A stretch of 33,774 nucleotides of DNA from Halorientalis sp. (GCF_028275115.1 NZ_JAQCNH010000071.1:1-33774), one strand, 5' to 3'. Positions 1 through 8,832 are shown, numbered from the stretch's first letter. Numbers and translations are program-made. The notes: generated from the sequence alone by a model not told the origin.

Positions 1-68
1 ATGTCGGTAACCCCCGGATCGAGCCGACAAAACGATGACGCCTTTCGGGTACACCCACCGGCCGCTCC

Positions 69-242
69 CTACCGATTGTCGGTCCGGTCGACACGTTGTC
101 GGGGGCCGGCGACCCGCGGGGCGGCGAGCAGGTACGCGCCCGCCACCAGCAGGACAACGGCGACCGGGAGCGTCGGGCCACTGTCGACGAGCGACAGTCC
201 TGTGACCGCCACGAGCACGCCGAGCGCGTCGCGCTTGTTCAT
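69..242 (-). CDS. Small two-helix membrane protein, unknown function
   Basis: This 57-residue ORF starts at MNKRDALG. An in-frame ATG nine codons upstream gives a less convincing start. It has two hydrophobic stretches, roughly residues 6-16 and 22-40, separated by a short polar turn, and a basic tail rich in Arg. It lies downstream of, and on the same strand as, the ABC importer operon, about 55 bases after the last permease stop, so it may be the last gene of that transcript. I recognise no family. The plus-strand reading frame over the same bases is low-complexity Arg/Ser/Thr, typical of a shadow ORF. Confidence 0.5.
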   Translation of the reverse strand: MNKRDALGVLVAVTGLSLVDSGPTLPVAVVLLVAGAYLLAAPRVAGPRQRVDRTDNR

Positions 243-297
243 ATCCGTGCGGTCATCTGTCACACACAAATAGCTCAGTCAGACGTCCGTCATCGGG

Positions 298-1095
298 TCA
301 GGCGTCGGTAGCCAGTCGGTCGAGGCCGACGAGGACGCTTCCGGCGAGAATCAGCACTACCACGGCGACGAGCAGGAGCGTCGAAACGACGCTGACCAGC
401 GGGTCGAGGCCCTGCCTGAGCGAGTTCCAGGCCTGCACCGGAACGGTGCGGGTGTCCGGCCCGGAGAGAAACAGTGCCATGATGAACTCCTGGAGGCTCA
501 CGACGAACGCCACCAGCGCCGCCACGACGAGGCCAGCACGGACGTTCGGCGCGACGACCGCCAGGAACGCCCGTCTCGGGGTGGCACCGAGGTCCTGCGC
601 CGCCTCCGCAACCTGCCAGTCGAACCGGGCGAACGACGCCTGCACGATCGAGAACGTCAGCGGCGTCGCCCACAGCGAGTGTGCGACGACGACCGCGAAG
701 TAGCTCTGCTGGAGGCCGAAGCGACTGAAAAACGTCAACAGGACGATCCCGATGACGATACCCGGGACGAAAAGCGGGAGCACGGTCAGGCCGACGACCG
801 CCGTTCGACCTCCCCCACTGAACCGACGGACACCGAGTGCGGCCGCTACACCGACGATCATCGAGACGACGGTCGTTCCCCCTGCGATGAACAGGCTATT
901 CAGTACCGAGCGGATCCAGGTCGGCCGTTCGAGAAGCGCCCCGAACCACTGCACAGAGAACTGTTCGGGCGGGAACACCACCGCACCCGACGCGTCGAAC
1001 GCCGTCGCGACGACGATCAATAGCGGAAGCGACAGAAACAGGACGAGGAGACCGACGACCACTCGGAACAACCACGTCCCGATACGCTTACGCAT
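298..1095 (-). CDS. ABC transporter permease, PotC-like
   Basis: Second permease of a PotABCD-type importer (265 aa), an integral membrane protein that forms the transport channel with the neighbouring permease. It begins MRKRIGTWLF, followed by an N-terminal helix and about six hydrophobic segments. The cytoplasmic EAA loop reads EAAQDLGATPRRAF at about residue 165, the coupling helix that docks on the ATPase. Its start overlaps the end of the upstream permease by 8 bases, which supports translational coupling in one operon with the order binding protein, ATPase, permease, permease. The polyamine-type family is clear. The actual substrate is not readable from sequence. Confidence 0.88.
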   Translation of the reverse strand: MRKRIGTWLFRVVVGLLVLFLSLPLLIVVATAFDASGAVVFPPEQFSVQWFGALLERPTWIRSVLNSLFIAGGTTVVSMIVGVAAALGVRRFSGGGRTAVVGLTVLPLFVPGIVIGIVLLTFFSRFGLQQSYFAVVVAHSLWATPLTFSIVQASFARFDWQVAEAAQDLGATPRRAFLAVVAPNVRAGLVVAALVAFVVSLQEFIMALFLSGPDTRTVPVQAWNSLRQGLDPLVSVVSTLLLVAVVVLILAGSVLVGLDRLATDA

Positions 1096-1981
1096 TGAGG
1101 ATCCCTCCGCTCTCGTCGAACCGCCACAGTATGGCCATCAGGACCGAGAACACGAGCGTCACCGTGATGACTGCGAGTGCCGCCGCCGCCGGCCAGTCGA
1201 ACTGCGTGAGCAACAGTTCGGAAATCAGGATGCCCGTCGTCTGCTCGCCCCCCGACCCCAACAGCAACGGGGCGGCGTACGCACCGATGGACCAGGTGAA
1301 ACTCACCACGGTCGCAACGGCGATACCGGGACGGATATGTGGGAGTATCACCTCGCGGAACGCGTCCCACCGACCGGCGCCCAGGTCCCGTGCGGCCTCG
1401 ACCTGATGCCTGTCGAGCGTCGACAGCACTGCGTACACCGCGAGAATCGCATACGGCGTGACGATGTACAGCTGGCCGAACACCGCTCCGACGAGGTTGT
1501 CGACCAGCAGTACCGGCTCCGACAGCAGTCCGACCCCGGTTAGCAGGTCGTTGAGAACACCCTGTGGCGCAAACACCAACACGACGGCGAACAGTTTGAT
1601 CACGAGCGTCGTGAACAGCGAGAGGACGGCCACGCTCAAAAGCGCGATGCGGCCGGCACGTTCCGCCTGCCACGCCGCGTACGCGTAGACGACGCCGATG
1701 GCAACCGCCAGCAGCGTCACGCCGACCCCGAACGCGACGGTGAACGTGAAAATCTGGTGGACGAGGTCGGACGAGACGACGTACTGGTACCCATCGGTGG
1801 ACCAGGACCCCTCGACGAACGCGCCCTGTGACGTCTGCGCAGTGAAACTGAGCCTGAGCAGATACCCCATCGGCACTAGGAAGGCACCGATGTCTAGCAG
1901 CAAGACGGGGAGCAACAACAACAGCGTCCGCCAGCGGTCCGGAAGCGCCGGAACTGATAGCCGACTCGTTCCCGTACTCAT
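1088..1981 (-). CDS. ABC transporter permease, PotB-like
   Basis: First permease of the importer (297 aa). A hydrophobic helix near residue 20-40 is followed by a periplasmic-type loop (SFTAQTSQGAFVEGSWSTDG) and then five further hydrophobic segments. The EAA motif EAARDLGAGRWDAFREV lies around residue 195. The start overlaps the stop of the ATPase gene in an ATGA arrangement (positions 1978-1981), so the two are likely translationally coupled. Family knowledge: PotB/ModB-type permeases pair with a second permease and one ATPase homodimer. Which solute is carried (polyamine, or another small organic compound or metal complex) cannot be decided here. Confidence 0.88.
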   Translation of the reverse strand: MSTGTSRLSVPALPDRWRTLLLLLPVLLLDIGAFLVPMGYLLRLSFTAQTSQGAFVEGSWSTDGYQYVVSSDLVHQIFTFTVAFGVGVTLLAVAIGVVYAYAAWQAERAGRIALLSVAVLSLFTTLVIKLFAVVLVFAPQGVLNDLLTGVGLLSEPVLLVDNLVGAVFGQLYIVTPYAILAVYAVLSTLDRHQVEAARDLGAGRWDAFREVILPHIRPGIAVATVVSFTWSIGAYAAPLLLGSGGEQTTGILISELLLTQFDWPAAAALAVITVTLVFSVLMAILWRFDESGGILNA

Positions 1982-3093
1982 CGGTACCGCTCACCCGTCT
2001 CGGCGAAGTAGACGGCGTCCTCGGCGGTCCACCGCAGGGCAACGGTGTCGCCGGCGGTCATGTCGACACCGTCCCCGACCGGGACTTCGATGAACAGGTT
2101 CGTCTCCTCTGCCGACAGCCGAACCCGGACGCTGGAGCCTCGCCGAATCGTCTCGACGACCGAACAGGGGACGCTCACTTCGTCCGTTGCGACACCACCG
2201 TCTTCGACGGCCGTCGTTGCCACCTCCGCCCCGGGGCCGAGACGCAACCGTTCGGGACGGAGCGAGACGACGACGGTATCGCCCTGTGCCAGCGGCTCGC
2301 CACCGATAGGCGCACGGAACTGGACGCCGAACGGTGCCGCCAGTATCGGCTGGCCTTCGGCCGCGACGACGCGACACGAGATGAAGTTCGTCGACCCGAG
2401 AAACGACTCGATGAAGCGGCTTCCGGGGTCGTCGTACACCGTCGCAGGGTCTCCGACCTGCACCAGCTCCCCGTCGTTCATCACGCCCAGTCGGTCCGCG
2501 AGCGTGAACGCCTCGTTCTGGTCGTGGGTCACGTACACCATCGTCGTCTCCAGGCGGCGCTGGATATCTTTGAGTTCGATCTGCATCGACTCGCGCAGCC
2601 GGCGGTCGAGGTTCGAGAGCGGTTCGTCGAGCAACAGCAGGTCCGGGTCGACAGTCAGCGACCGCGCGAGGGCGACCCGCTGTTTCTGTCCGCCGCTCAG
2701 TTCGGCGGGCGCTGCCTCGGCCTGTGACCCGATCTCGACGAGGTCGAGCGCCTCCCGCGCCCGCTCCTGGCGCTCGGCCGTGCTCACGCCCTGCATCTTC
2801 AGGCCGAACGCGACGTTCTCCAAGACACTCTTGTGTGGGAACAACGCCCAGTCTTGAAATACGATCGAACAGTCCCGCCGGTGTGGCGGTCGGTCGGTTA
2901 CGTCGGTCCCACGTATCGAGACGCGCCCGCTCGCCGGCTGCTCGAAGCCGGCGATGGTCCGCAGGACCGTCGACTTTCCGCACCCGCTCGGACCGAGCAG
3001 ACAGAACAGTTCACCGTCCTCGACGGTCAGCGAGACGTCGTCGACAGCGGTGAGCTCACCGTAGCGCGCCGTGACCTCGTCAACTTCGAGCAT
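1978..3093 (-). CDS. ABC transporter ATP-binding protein, PotA-like
   Basis: Cytoplasmic ATPase (371 aa) that powers the importer. In order it has Walker A GPSGCGKST (about residue 34), the Q-loop region FQDWALFPH, the ABC signature LSGGQKQRV, Walker B LLLLDEPLSNLD and the switch His in VTHDQNEAF. The last ~130 residues form the TOBE-type regulatory domain typical of the PotA/MalK/CysA group (VSLRPERLRL...). The gene starts 9 bases after the binding-protein stop and overlaps the next permease by 4 bases. Nothing is missing from the nucleotide-binding site. Confidence 0.93.
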   Translation of the reverse strand: MLEVDEVTARYGELTAVDDVSLTVEDGELFCLLGPSGCGKSTVLRTIAGFEQPASGRVSIRGTDVTDRPPHRRDCSIVFQDWALFPHKSVLENVAFGLKMQGVSTAERQERAREALDLVEIGSQAEAAPAELSGGQKQRVALARSLTVDPDLLLLDEPLSNLDRRLRESMQIELKDIQRRLETTMVYVTHDQNEAFTLADRLGVMNDGELVQVGDPATVYDDPGSRFIESFLGSTNFISCRVVAAEGQPILAAPFGVQFRAPIGGEPLAQGDTVVVSLRPERLRLGPGAEVATTAVEDGGVATDEVSVPCSVVETIRRGSSVRVRLSAEETNLFIEVPVGDGVDMTAGDTVALRWTAEDAVYFAETGERYR

Positions 3094-3102
3094 CGTCCGT
3101 TC

Positions 3103-4194
3103 TCAGTTGTTCTGTACCAGCTGCTGGTACTGTTCGTTCAGGTCGGACGAGTACTCCGCGACCTTCGCGAAGTCGCGGAAGCCGACGGTACTGAGTTCGT
3201 CGTTGGTCGTCGGCAGTCGTTCCTGTGCCTGCTCTGGATACTCCGTCTCGGCGTTCGCCATCCCGAGAGTGAACTCCTCCGCGTACGCCGTCTGCAGCTC
3301 CGGACTGATGAGGAAGTCGAGGAACGCCTCGGCGGTCTCCCTCTTGCCGGACCCGCGGACGACGTGGTAGTAGTCGGTGTACCCCGTCGTCTCCGGCGGC
3401 ACGGTCACGCCGATGTTCAGCACCTCCGAGGACGCCGCTTTCGCCAGTCCGTACGCGAGGAAGTAGTGGCCGACGTTCGCGATGCCCTGTTCGAGCTTCG
3501 TCCAGAGGTCCTGTGCTCCCTCGTAGAACGACACCGTCGGCGCGTCTCTGATGATATCGAAGAGTCCGTCGGCGTTCTCTCGGTCGTACACCTCCTGTGC
3601 GAGCGGTTCGCTGTCGTCGATCACCGCCGCCATCATCAGATTCTTGAGCCAGAAGCCACTTGCGAGGGTCACGTTCGACGCCTCGTCCGAGACGATATCG
3701 CTCCACGTCTCCGGCGTCCAGGTGGTCGCGTCTTTGTTGTAAACGTACGCGTGGACCCCGTATGCAACCGGCGCAGCCGTTTCGGCTGCCTGTGGTTGCA
3801 TGAGGCGGTCCTTGATCTGGTCGCTGTTGTCGAGGTTGTCGTACCGAACCGGCTCCCAGAGGTCGTCCTGATTGCCACGGTAGTTTATCCGGCTCCCACC
3901 GACGGTCACGTCGAACGGCGGGTCGTCCGCCGGCGACTGGCGAATCTTCGGCACGATACCCGACCAGTTCCCGACCACTTCGAGGGTGTTGCCGGTCTCC
4001 TCTTCGTATTTCGGCTTGATTACGTTCTTGAAGACCGCCGTGTTCGTTCCGCTCCAGGTCGATACCCTGAGAACGTCGCTGCCACTGCCGTTACCACCGA
4101 CGCAGCCAGCGAGCGCGGTCGCCGCCGTCGCGGTTCCTGTCGCGATAAACGCTCGTCTACTGACGGGTAACTGCCGGCCAGATTCAGTCATCAA
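3103..4194 (-). CDS. ABC transporter substrate-binding lipoprotein, PotD-like
   Basis: Extracytoplasmic solute-binding protein (363 aa). The N-terminus has a twin-arginine pair (SRRAFIATG, residues 12-20) and a lipobox LAGC with Cys31, the usual haloarchaeal Tat-lipoprotein arrangement. The linker after it is rich in Gly, Ser and Asp. The mature part begins DVLRVSTWSGTNTAVF and matches the extracellular solute-binding family used by polyamine-type importers (VYNKDATTWTPETWSDI, FLDFLISPELQ). It is the first gene of the four-gene operon, and an AT-rich stretch lies just upstream near 4215. Two adjacent ATGs (MM) make the exact first residue uncertain by one. Confidence 0.9.
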   Translation of the reverse strand: MMTESGRQLPVSRRAFIATGTATAATALAGCVGGNGSGSDVLRVSTWSGTNTAVFKNVIKPKYEEETGNTLEVVGNWSGIVPKIRQSPADDPPFDVTVGGSRINYRGNQDDLWEPVRYDNLDNSDQIKDRLMQPQAAETAAPVAYGVHAYVYNKDATTWTPETWSDIVSDEASNVTLASGFWLKNLMMAAVIDDSEPLAQEVYDRENADGLFDIIRDAPTVSFYEGAQDLWTKLEQGIANVGHYFLAYGLAKAASSEVLNIGVTVPPETTGYTDYYHVVRGSGKRETAEAFLDFLISPELQTAYAEEFTLGMANAETEYPEQAQERLPTTNDELSTVGFRDFAKVAEYSSDLNEQYQQLVQNN

Positions 4195-4310
4195 CTATTC
4201 ATAGAATCCCACTCAAAAAAGCCCCTTGCTCCAACGCCGCCAGTCGCCGTTCCGACCCTCTATCGTGAACGAACGCAAGGGCATTTACTATCCGACCGTC
4301 TGTATCGAGT

Positions 4311-4898
4311 ATGACAGACCGGACGGCGGCGGTAACCCGCGAGACCGCCGAAACCGAGATCGAGGTGACAGTTGACGTGGACGGCGACGGCGACTCGACG
4401 GTCGACACCGGAATCGGCTTTTTCGACCACATGCTCGACTCCCTCGCGAAGCACGGCCTGTTCGACCTCACCGTCGACTGTGACGGCGACCTGGAGGTCG
4501 ACGACCACCACACCGTTGAAGACGTGGCCATCACGCTCGGCGAAGCGTTCGACGAGGCGCTGGGCGACAAGCGCGGCATCCGCCGCTACGCCGACCGGAA
4601 AGTGCCACTGGACGAGGCCGTCGCCGAGGTCGTCGTCGACGTGTCGGGCCGCCCGTTCTTCGAGTTCGACGGCACGTTCGCCCAGGAGACCGTCGGCGAG
4701 TTCACCAGCCACATGGCCCAGCACTTCCCGCGCTCGCTCGCGACCAACGCCGGGCTGACCCTGCACGCCTCGGTCACGGGCGAGAACGCCCACCACCAGG
4801 TGGAGGCGCTGTTCAAGGCGCTGGCGCGGGCGCTGGACGACGCCACCCGCATCGACGAGCGCCGCAGCGACACGCCGAGTACGAAAGGCGAACTCTAA
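4311..4898 (+). CDS. hisB: Imidazoleglycerol-phosphate dehydratase HisB
   Basis: Histidine biosynthesis enzyme that dehydrates imidazole-glycerol phosphate to imidazole-acetol phosphate in the cytoplasm (195 aa, the normal monofunctional length). Visible family motifs are [16 protein letters not shown] (residues ~38-53), the metal-binding [20 protein letters not shown], and [18 protein letters not shown] near the C-terminus. It stands alone without other his genes, as is common in haloarchaea. An AT-rich TTTACTA lies about 22 bases before the ATG and suggests a leaderless or nearly leaderless mRNA. A broken regulator on the other strand reads through the whole gene in antisense, but the hisB frame itself is intact. 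Confidence 0.96.
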   Translation: MTDRTAAVTRETAETEIEVTVDVDGDGDSTVDTGIGFFDHMLDSLAKHGLFDLTVDCDGDLEVDDHHTVEDVAITLGEAFDEALGDKRGIRRYADRKVPLDEAVAEVVVDVSGRPFFEFDGTFAQETVGEFTSHMAQHFPRSLATNAGLTLHASVTGENAHHQVEALFKALARALDDATRIDERRSDTPSTKGEL

Positions 4899-4902
4899 GC
4901 AC

Positions 4903-5554
4903 TCAGCCAGCAAGGCGTCCAGCAGGACGGACTCGGCGCGCCGGAGCAGTTCGTTCGCGGTACTGGGCGCACAGCACAGTTCCTCGGCGACGGTCTCGAA
5001 CGACGTGGCCCGCGGCGTCTCGTAGTATCCCAGTTCGTGCGCGACCAGCACCGCCTCGCGCTGTCGGTCAGTCAACCGGCCGAGATACCCCGGTTCGTCG
5101 GACACGTACTCACCGACCCACTCGACGTCGACGGCGATTCGCTCGGTCGCCTCGTCGAAGGCGGCTTAGAGCGCCGCTTCCGTGCCGGCGACCGCGACCC
5201 GCACCCCGCGGTCCGTGTACCGGAACGGTGGGTCCAGCAGGGGGGCGTACCGCTCCGCGATGGCGAGCAACTCGCTCAGCGTCTCCCGCTCGCCGACGTG
5301 GACGAACGCGAACAGCTGGCCGTCGCCGCCGTCGATCACGTCGTAGTCGTACACGTCCGCGCGGTCGGCAAAGACGGCTTCGAGGGGCTCCGCGTCGTCG
5401 CCGGCCAGCCGGTACAGGAGCGCGTAGGTCCCGTCCCGCTGCCACTCCAGGGCCACAAGTGCCTCCCGGTGGACGCTCTCGACGGCTGCGATGGCCGCGT
5501 CGACGCCCGGAAACGCCTGCCCTTCGGGACGACCTGTCCTTCGACGGCGCGCAT
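4903..5554 (-). pseudogene. Broken HTH-10 (Bat-type) regulator
   Basis: The pieces of one regulator lie in order. An ATG at 5554 opens MRAVEGQVVPKG. A one-base loss near 5520 moves the frame to QAFPGVDAAIAAVESVHREAL and on to GTEAAL, where a TAA at 5166-5168 interrupts it. The same frame continues AAFDEATERIAVDVEWVG and then the HTH-10 domain (LTDRQREAVLVAHELGYYE, SFETVAEELCCAPSTANELL). Near 4906 a further one-base loss seems to remove the natural TGA at 4903-4905, so the frame runs on antisense through hisB. The ATG overlaps the stop of the SCP2-like gene (TGATG), so the two once formed an operon. Two frame breaks and one nonsense codon argue that it is dead. Sequencing error is the alternative. 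Confidence 0.82.
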
Positions 5555-6030
5555 CACGTCCTCCTCACGATACCGAGACGCAAGACTCTGTCCCCCGGCC
5601 AGTACTCGAATGCGGTGTCGATGGCCGCGGCTTCCTCGGTCATGACGACGGCGGCGTCGCTGTACTGGAGGGTCCGCTGCATGTCGCCGTCCAACTCGAA
5701 CGCGCCACTCATCAGCCCGTCGATGGCTCCAAGCTCCCCCCGGAGCAGTTGCTTCCACGTGCCGTACGCACACCGGAACGCGAAGCCCCAGTCGACGCCG
5801 TCCGGGTCGTCGGTCCGCATGGCGTCGGTGCAGACCCCGTCCTCCAGCCCGACGAAAAAGTACAGATCCGCGCCGTCGTACGTCTCGTCGGGCCGGATGT
5901 GAAAGAGGAAGTCGCCGTTGAACCCGACTCCCCAGCCCGCACCGGCCTCGCCGTACGCTTCGGACTCGTTCAGTTTCTCGCCCCACGCGTCGATCCACTC
6001 GTCGGCGTCACCCGGTAACGCGAGTGCCAT
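5554..6030 (-). CDS. SCP2-like conserved haloarchaeal protein
   Basis: A 158-aa soluble acidic protein (MALALPGDADEWIDAWGEKL...). The pattern of a short N-terminal helix, a beta-rich core (GVGFNGDFLFHIRPDE, ADLYFFVGLEDGVC), LMSGAFELDGDMQRTLQYSDAA and a C-terminal helix resembles single-domain SCP2/sterol-carrier-fold proteins that bind lipid-like ligands. I assign the fold only at moderate confidence and know no defined substrate. Its stop TGA overlaps the ATG of the broken regulator downstream. A TATA-like TTTATA (6085-6090, read on the minus strand) sits about 55 bases upstream, implying a short leader. The gene is intact although its operon partner is broken. Confidence 0.6.
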   Translation of the reverse strand: MALALPGDADEWIDAWGEKLNESEAYGEAGAGWGVGFNGDFLFHIRPDETYDGADLYFFVGLEDGVCTDAMRTDDPDGVDWGFAFRCAYGTWKQLLRGELGAIDGLMSGAFELDGDMQRTLQYSDAAVVMTEEAAAIDTAFEYWPGDRVLRLGIVRRT

Positions 6031-6453
6031 ATCCGCCGACTCGTCGCCTGACGGGTAGCCGTTCCCCGCTAATCGGGCCGTGTCTTTATATCCAAAGCGC
6101 GTCGCGAGGCGCTTCAGACGGACTGCCTACTACTCGCGCCGACCCGCATGTGAGATACAGCGCGGCTATCGGTTACCGAGATTCCCCACACAGCGCCCAG
6201 GCCAGGCCAATCGACGCCACACACTCCGGGTATCGACCACCCGGCCGGCGATGGAGTGCGTGACGGCGTCCGTTCCGACTGATGGACGTTCTCGCCGGTC
6301 TATGCGCCCCGTGGACCTCTCCGCCCGAACGTCATGACCACCTGCGAGACGTCGAAAACCGTGAGAACACGCTCGCCTTTCGGACTCGTCTCGCCGTGAC
6401 GGATACCTCGGGCTGAACATTTACATGTTGGGGGAAAATGTGTATGAAAAAGA
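6031..6453 (+). other. Gene-free spacer of about 420 bases
   Basis: No ORF here has haloarchaeal coding character. The reading frames are Arg/Ser/Pro-rich shadows. The spacer separates two divergent genes and carries a TATA-like element for the minus-strand SCP2-like gene (6085-6090) and the promoter and palindrome for the ligase gene (6416-6430). The middle (6120-6400) shows nothing I can name. Confidence 0.6.
6416..6430 (+). promoter_or_regulatory. Palindrome AACAT-TTAC-ATGTT at the ligase promoter
   Basis: A perfect 5+5 inverted repeat with a 4-base spacer (6416-6429) lies about 28 bases upstream of the ligase ATG, where the archaeal TATA box is expected. The region is AT-rich compared with its surroundings. 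It could be the TATA element itself overlapped by an operator, for example for the HTH-10 regulator encoded just downstream. That role is inference. Confidence 0.4.
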
Positions 6454-6456
6454 GTG

Positions 6457-8013
6457 ATGCAACTGGACGCGTATTATAACAAGTTGCTGACTCGATTCGA
6501 CGACCGGACAGCGGTGCGTTTCGGTGACGAGCGGCTCACGTACGCGGATATTGACGACCACACGGCGCGCCTGGCAAATGTATTCCAGACGATGGGATTA
6601 CGTGAGGGTCGTAGAGTGGCCATCCTGATGTGCAACCGTCCGGAGTTCCTGTTGACAGAGATTGCCACGGCCCGGGCAGGAGCCGTCGCTATCCCGATGA
6701 ACAGTCGACTCGACGAGGAACACAGCAAACGTATTATCAGGGACGTTGACGCGGATGCGCTGTTCGTCGGGTCACAGTTTTTCGACGTTGCACAGGAGTT
6801 ACAACAGGAACACTTTCGTCTGAAATATATTATCGGCGTTTCCGACGACCGGGAGTTGCCCGTCGGGTTCCAGGAGTACGATGAACTACTGAACAACGGG
6901 ACTCTCGAGCCGCCAACACCGAGCATAGAGCCCGACAGCGTCGCTGCAGTCTTCTACACGAGTGGCACCACTGGCCCACAGAAGGGAGTGATGCACACGC
7001 ACGAGTCGTTGGTTCTGAATGCCATTGCTCACATCCACGAACTCGACATTCGTCGCCACGAGCGAGTCCTCTTGAGCACGCCACTTGGCCACTCTCCGAA
7101 CTTCATCACTCGGGCCGCGCTGTCACAGGGAGCAACTGTGGTGTTGCAACCTGGGTTCGATGCGAAGCGCACCCTGTCAGCCATCGCAGAGTACGAAATG
7201 ACGTGGACCTTCCTCGTCCCGACGATGGTCTCGCGGCTGCTCAACGACGACGCGCTCGGGGAGACGGATGTCTCGTCGATACAGACGATCGTCTACGGCG
7301 GGTCGCCGATGTCGCCAGCACTCGTTGAGCGTGGCATCGAGACGTTCGGCCAAGTGTTCATCCAAATATACGGACTGATGGAGGCACCGGACGTGGTAAC
7401 CACCCTGCACAAACACAAACACCAACCCCGTGAGGGGGCAGTCGTCAATACCGTCGGGTACCCGACGCAGTACGCCGATGTCCGCATCGACGACAGTGAC
7501 GGCCGGTGGACCGACGATGTCGGCGAGGTCTGTGTTCGCTCGACGTTCGGCATGAAGGGGTACTACGACCGAACGACAGAGGACCCCGACTGGATTCGGA
7601 CGGGCGACCTCGGCCGGTTCGACGAGAAGGGGCGACTGGTCATCCTCGACCGGATTCAGGACGCCATTTCTGTTGGGGACGAGACAGTTTTTTCCACACG
7701 GGTGGAAAACGTGATTCAGCGCCATCCTTCCGTCCAGCAGGTCGCGGTCATCGGTGTCCCCGCTGGACACGAACAAGGTGCCGGTCACACACGAGACCAA
7801 ACACTGCATCACCGCGTCCACGCCGATCAAGCGGTCAAAGCAGTCATCGCGACTGCGGATGGCGGACAGCTGGCGCTAGAGGGACTACGGGAGTTCTGTG
7901 CTGACCAACTCGCGGCCCACGAACTCCCGAACTCTATCGACTTCGTCAGTGCGCTGCCAGAAACGCCGTACGGCAAGGTGGACAAGCGGTCGCTGCGACA
8001 GCCATACTGGTAG
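6457..8013 (+). CDS. AMP-forming acyl-CoA synthetase, probably for the carboxylated ketone
   Basis: ANL-superfamily ligase (518 aa from this ATG; a GTG directly precedes it) that would activate a carboxylate with ATP and CoA. Visible motifs are the phosphate loop YTSGTTGPQKGVMHTH (about residue 167), the adenine-binding region VYGGSPMSP, IYGLMEAPD (Met where Thr is usual), TGDLGRFDEKGRLVILDR, and the C-terminal PYGKVDKRSLR with the catalytic Lys near residue 507. Two oddities: the hinge reads DRIQDAISVGDETVFSTRVENV, and about 14 extra residues follow VIGVPAGH. It lies one base before the regulator gene and upstream of the acx genes, so acetoacetate or another beta-keto acid is the likely substrate. 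That is inferred from context, not proven by sequence. Confidence 0.85.
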   Translation: MQLDAYYNKLLTRFDDRTAVRFGDERLTYADIDDHTARLANVFQTMGLREGRRVAILMCNRPEFLLTEIATARAGAVAIPMNSRLDEEHSKRIIRDVDADALFVGSQFFDVAQELQQEHFRLKYIIGVSDDRELPVGFQEYDELLNNGTLEPPTPSIEPDSVAAVFYTSGTTGPQKGVMHTHESLVLNAIAHIHELDIRRHERVLLSTPLGHSPNFITRAALSQGATVVLQPGFDAKRTLSAIAEYEMTWTFLVPTMVSRLLNDDALGETDVSSIQTIVYGGSPMSPALVERGIETFGQVFIQIYGLMEAPDVVTTLHKHKHQPREGAVVNTVGYPTQYADVRIDDSDGRWTDDVGEVCVRSTFGMKGYYDRTTEDPDWIRTGDLGRFDEKGRLVILDRIQDAISVGDETVFSTRVENVIQRHPSVQQVAVIGVPAGHEQGAGHTRDQTLHHRVHADQAVKAVIATADGGQLALEGLREFCADQLAAHELPNSIDFVSALPETPYGKVDKRSLRQPYW

Positions 8014-8014
8014 T

Positions 8015-8686
8015 GTGCTCCGTTTGGAATTCCAGATGCCAGCGGACGGACTCCTCTCGACCATCGCCGATACCGTCGGCGCCGAGACCGTCGAGTTCGA
8101 TAACGTCGTTCCGATGGGTGCCGACCGCGTGATGATATTCGCCTCGCTGAGTCCCGCTGAGGACAGGGACGTGGCCGAGGCACTGGGCGGCATCGCCGAC
8201 ATCGAACTCAAACACTGCTCGTTCACGCCGGAGAGCGACCTGTATCACGCCTCGTTCGTGACTGAACTCGACGGTTCGGTGGTCGCATCGGTCGTCGCCG
8301 AAGAGGCTGTGCCGCATCGGCTCGTGGCCACCGAGCGGGACGTTCGGGCCGTGGTCACCGTCGAAGACTGGACCCACCTCCGGAACCTCGCGGCGACCAT
8401 CGAGCGCGAGTACGGCGTGTTCGACCTGCGAGGAACCACGGAACAGGACCGGCCGGGATACCCACTGGGTCGGGACCGATTCGAGTACGGTATCCAAGGT
8501 AAACTCACGGGCGACCAACTCCAGTTGCTGCGGACCGCCTACGAGATGGGACACTTTGCGGTGCCGCAGCAGGCGACCAGTAGCGAGGTCGCCGACGCAC
8601 TGGACATCAGCCGTTCGACGTTCTCCGAGCGCGTGCGACGTTCCCAGAACGAACTCTTCCGTATCCTCTTCAGCGACACCGAGTGA
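8015..8686 (+). CDS. HTH-10 (Bat-type) transcriptional regulator
   Basis: About 223 residues from a GTG that follows the ligase stop by one base (an internal ATG at 8036 is the alternative). The first ~155 residues are the variable sensor-like part common to haloarchaeal Bat-family proteins (LEFQMPADGLLSTIADTVGAETVEF...). The C-terminus has the HTH-10 domain: LTGDQLQLLRTAYEMGHFAVP, SSEVADALDISRSTFSERV, and a final helix RRSQNELFRILFSD. Its position between the ligase and acxA makes it the obvious candidate regulator of this pathway. It is a relative of the broken regulator at 4903-5554. Direction (activator or repressor) and effector are unknown. Confidence 0.85.
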   Translation: MLRLEFQMPADGLLSTIADTVGAETVEFDNVVPMGADRVMIFASLSPAEDRDVAEALGGIADIELKHCSFTPESDLYHASFVTELDGSVVASVVAEEAVPHRLVATERDVRAVVTVEDWTHLRNLAATIEREYGVFDLRGTTEQDRPGYPLGRDRFEYGIQGKLTGDQLQLLRTAYEMGHFAVPQQATSSEVADALDISRSTFSERVRRSQNELFRILFSDTE

Positions 8687-8773
8687 CCGCGTCTACCGGC
8701 AGCCGGGCGTTCTCAGAGAGCCGTTTCGTGCTCGAACACAATCCGGGGCGGCAGCGACCGAAATAAAAATGAT

Positions 8774-8810
8774 AACATATGTCGCCCCGATTCGTGGTAA
8801 TTAATAATTG
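8774..8810 (+). promoter_or_regulatory. Probable acxA promoter with upstream palindrome
   Basis: The spacer 8687-8832 turns sharply AT-rich. TTAATAATT (8801-8809) lies about 25-30 bases before the acxA ATG, the spacing expected for a TATA box on a leaderless transcript, and no Shine-Dalgarno is visible. Upstream is an 8-base palindrome ACATATGT (8775-8782), whose half-sites ACAT/ATGT also occur in the ligase-promoter palindrome. This suggests acxABC has its own promoter rather than relying only on read-through from the regulator gene. Confidence 0.5.
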
Positions 8811-8832
8811 ACTTTCTCACTACGCCACTGGC

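Noticed and set aside
2833..4170. 445-codon plus-strand ORF opposite the ABC ATPase and binding-protein genes
   Set aside because: Mirror of the codon bias of the real minus-strand genes; Val/Arg/Glu-rich without motifs.
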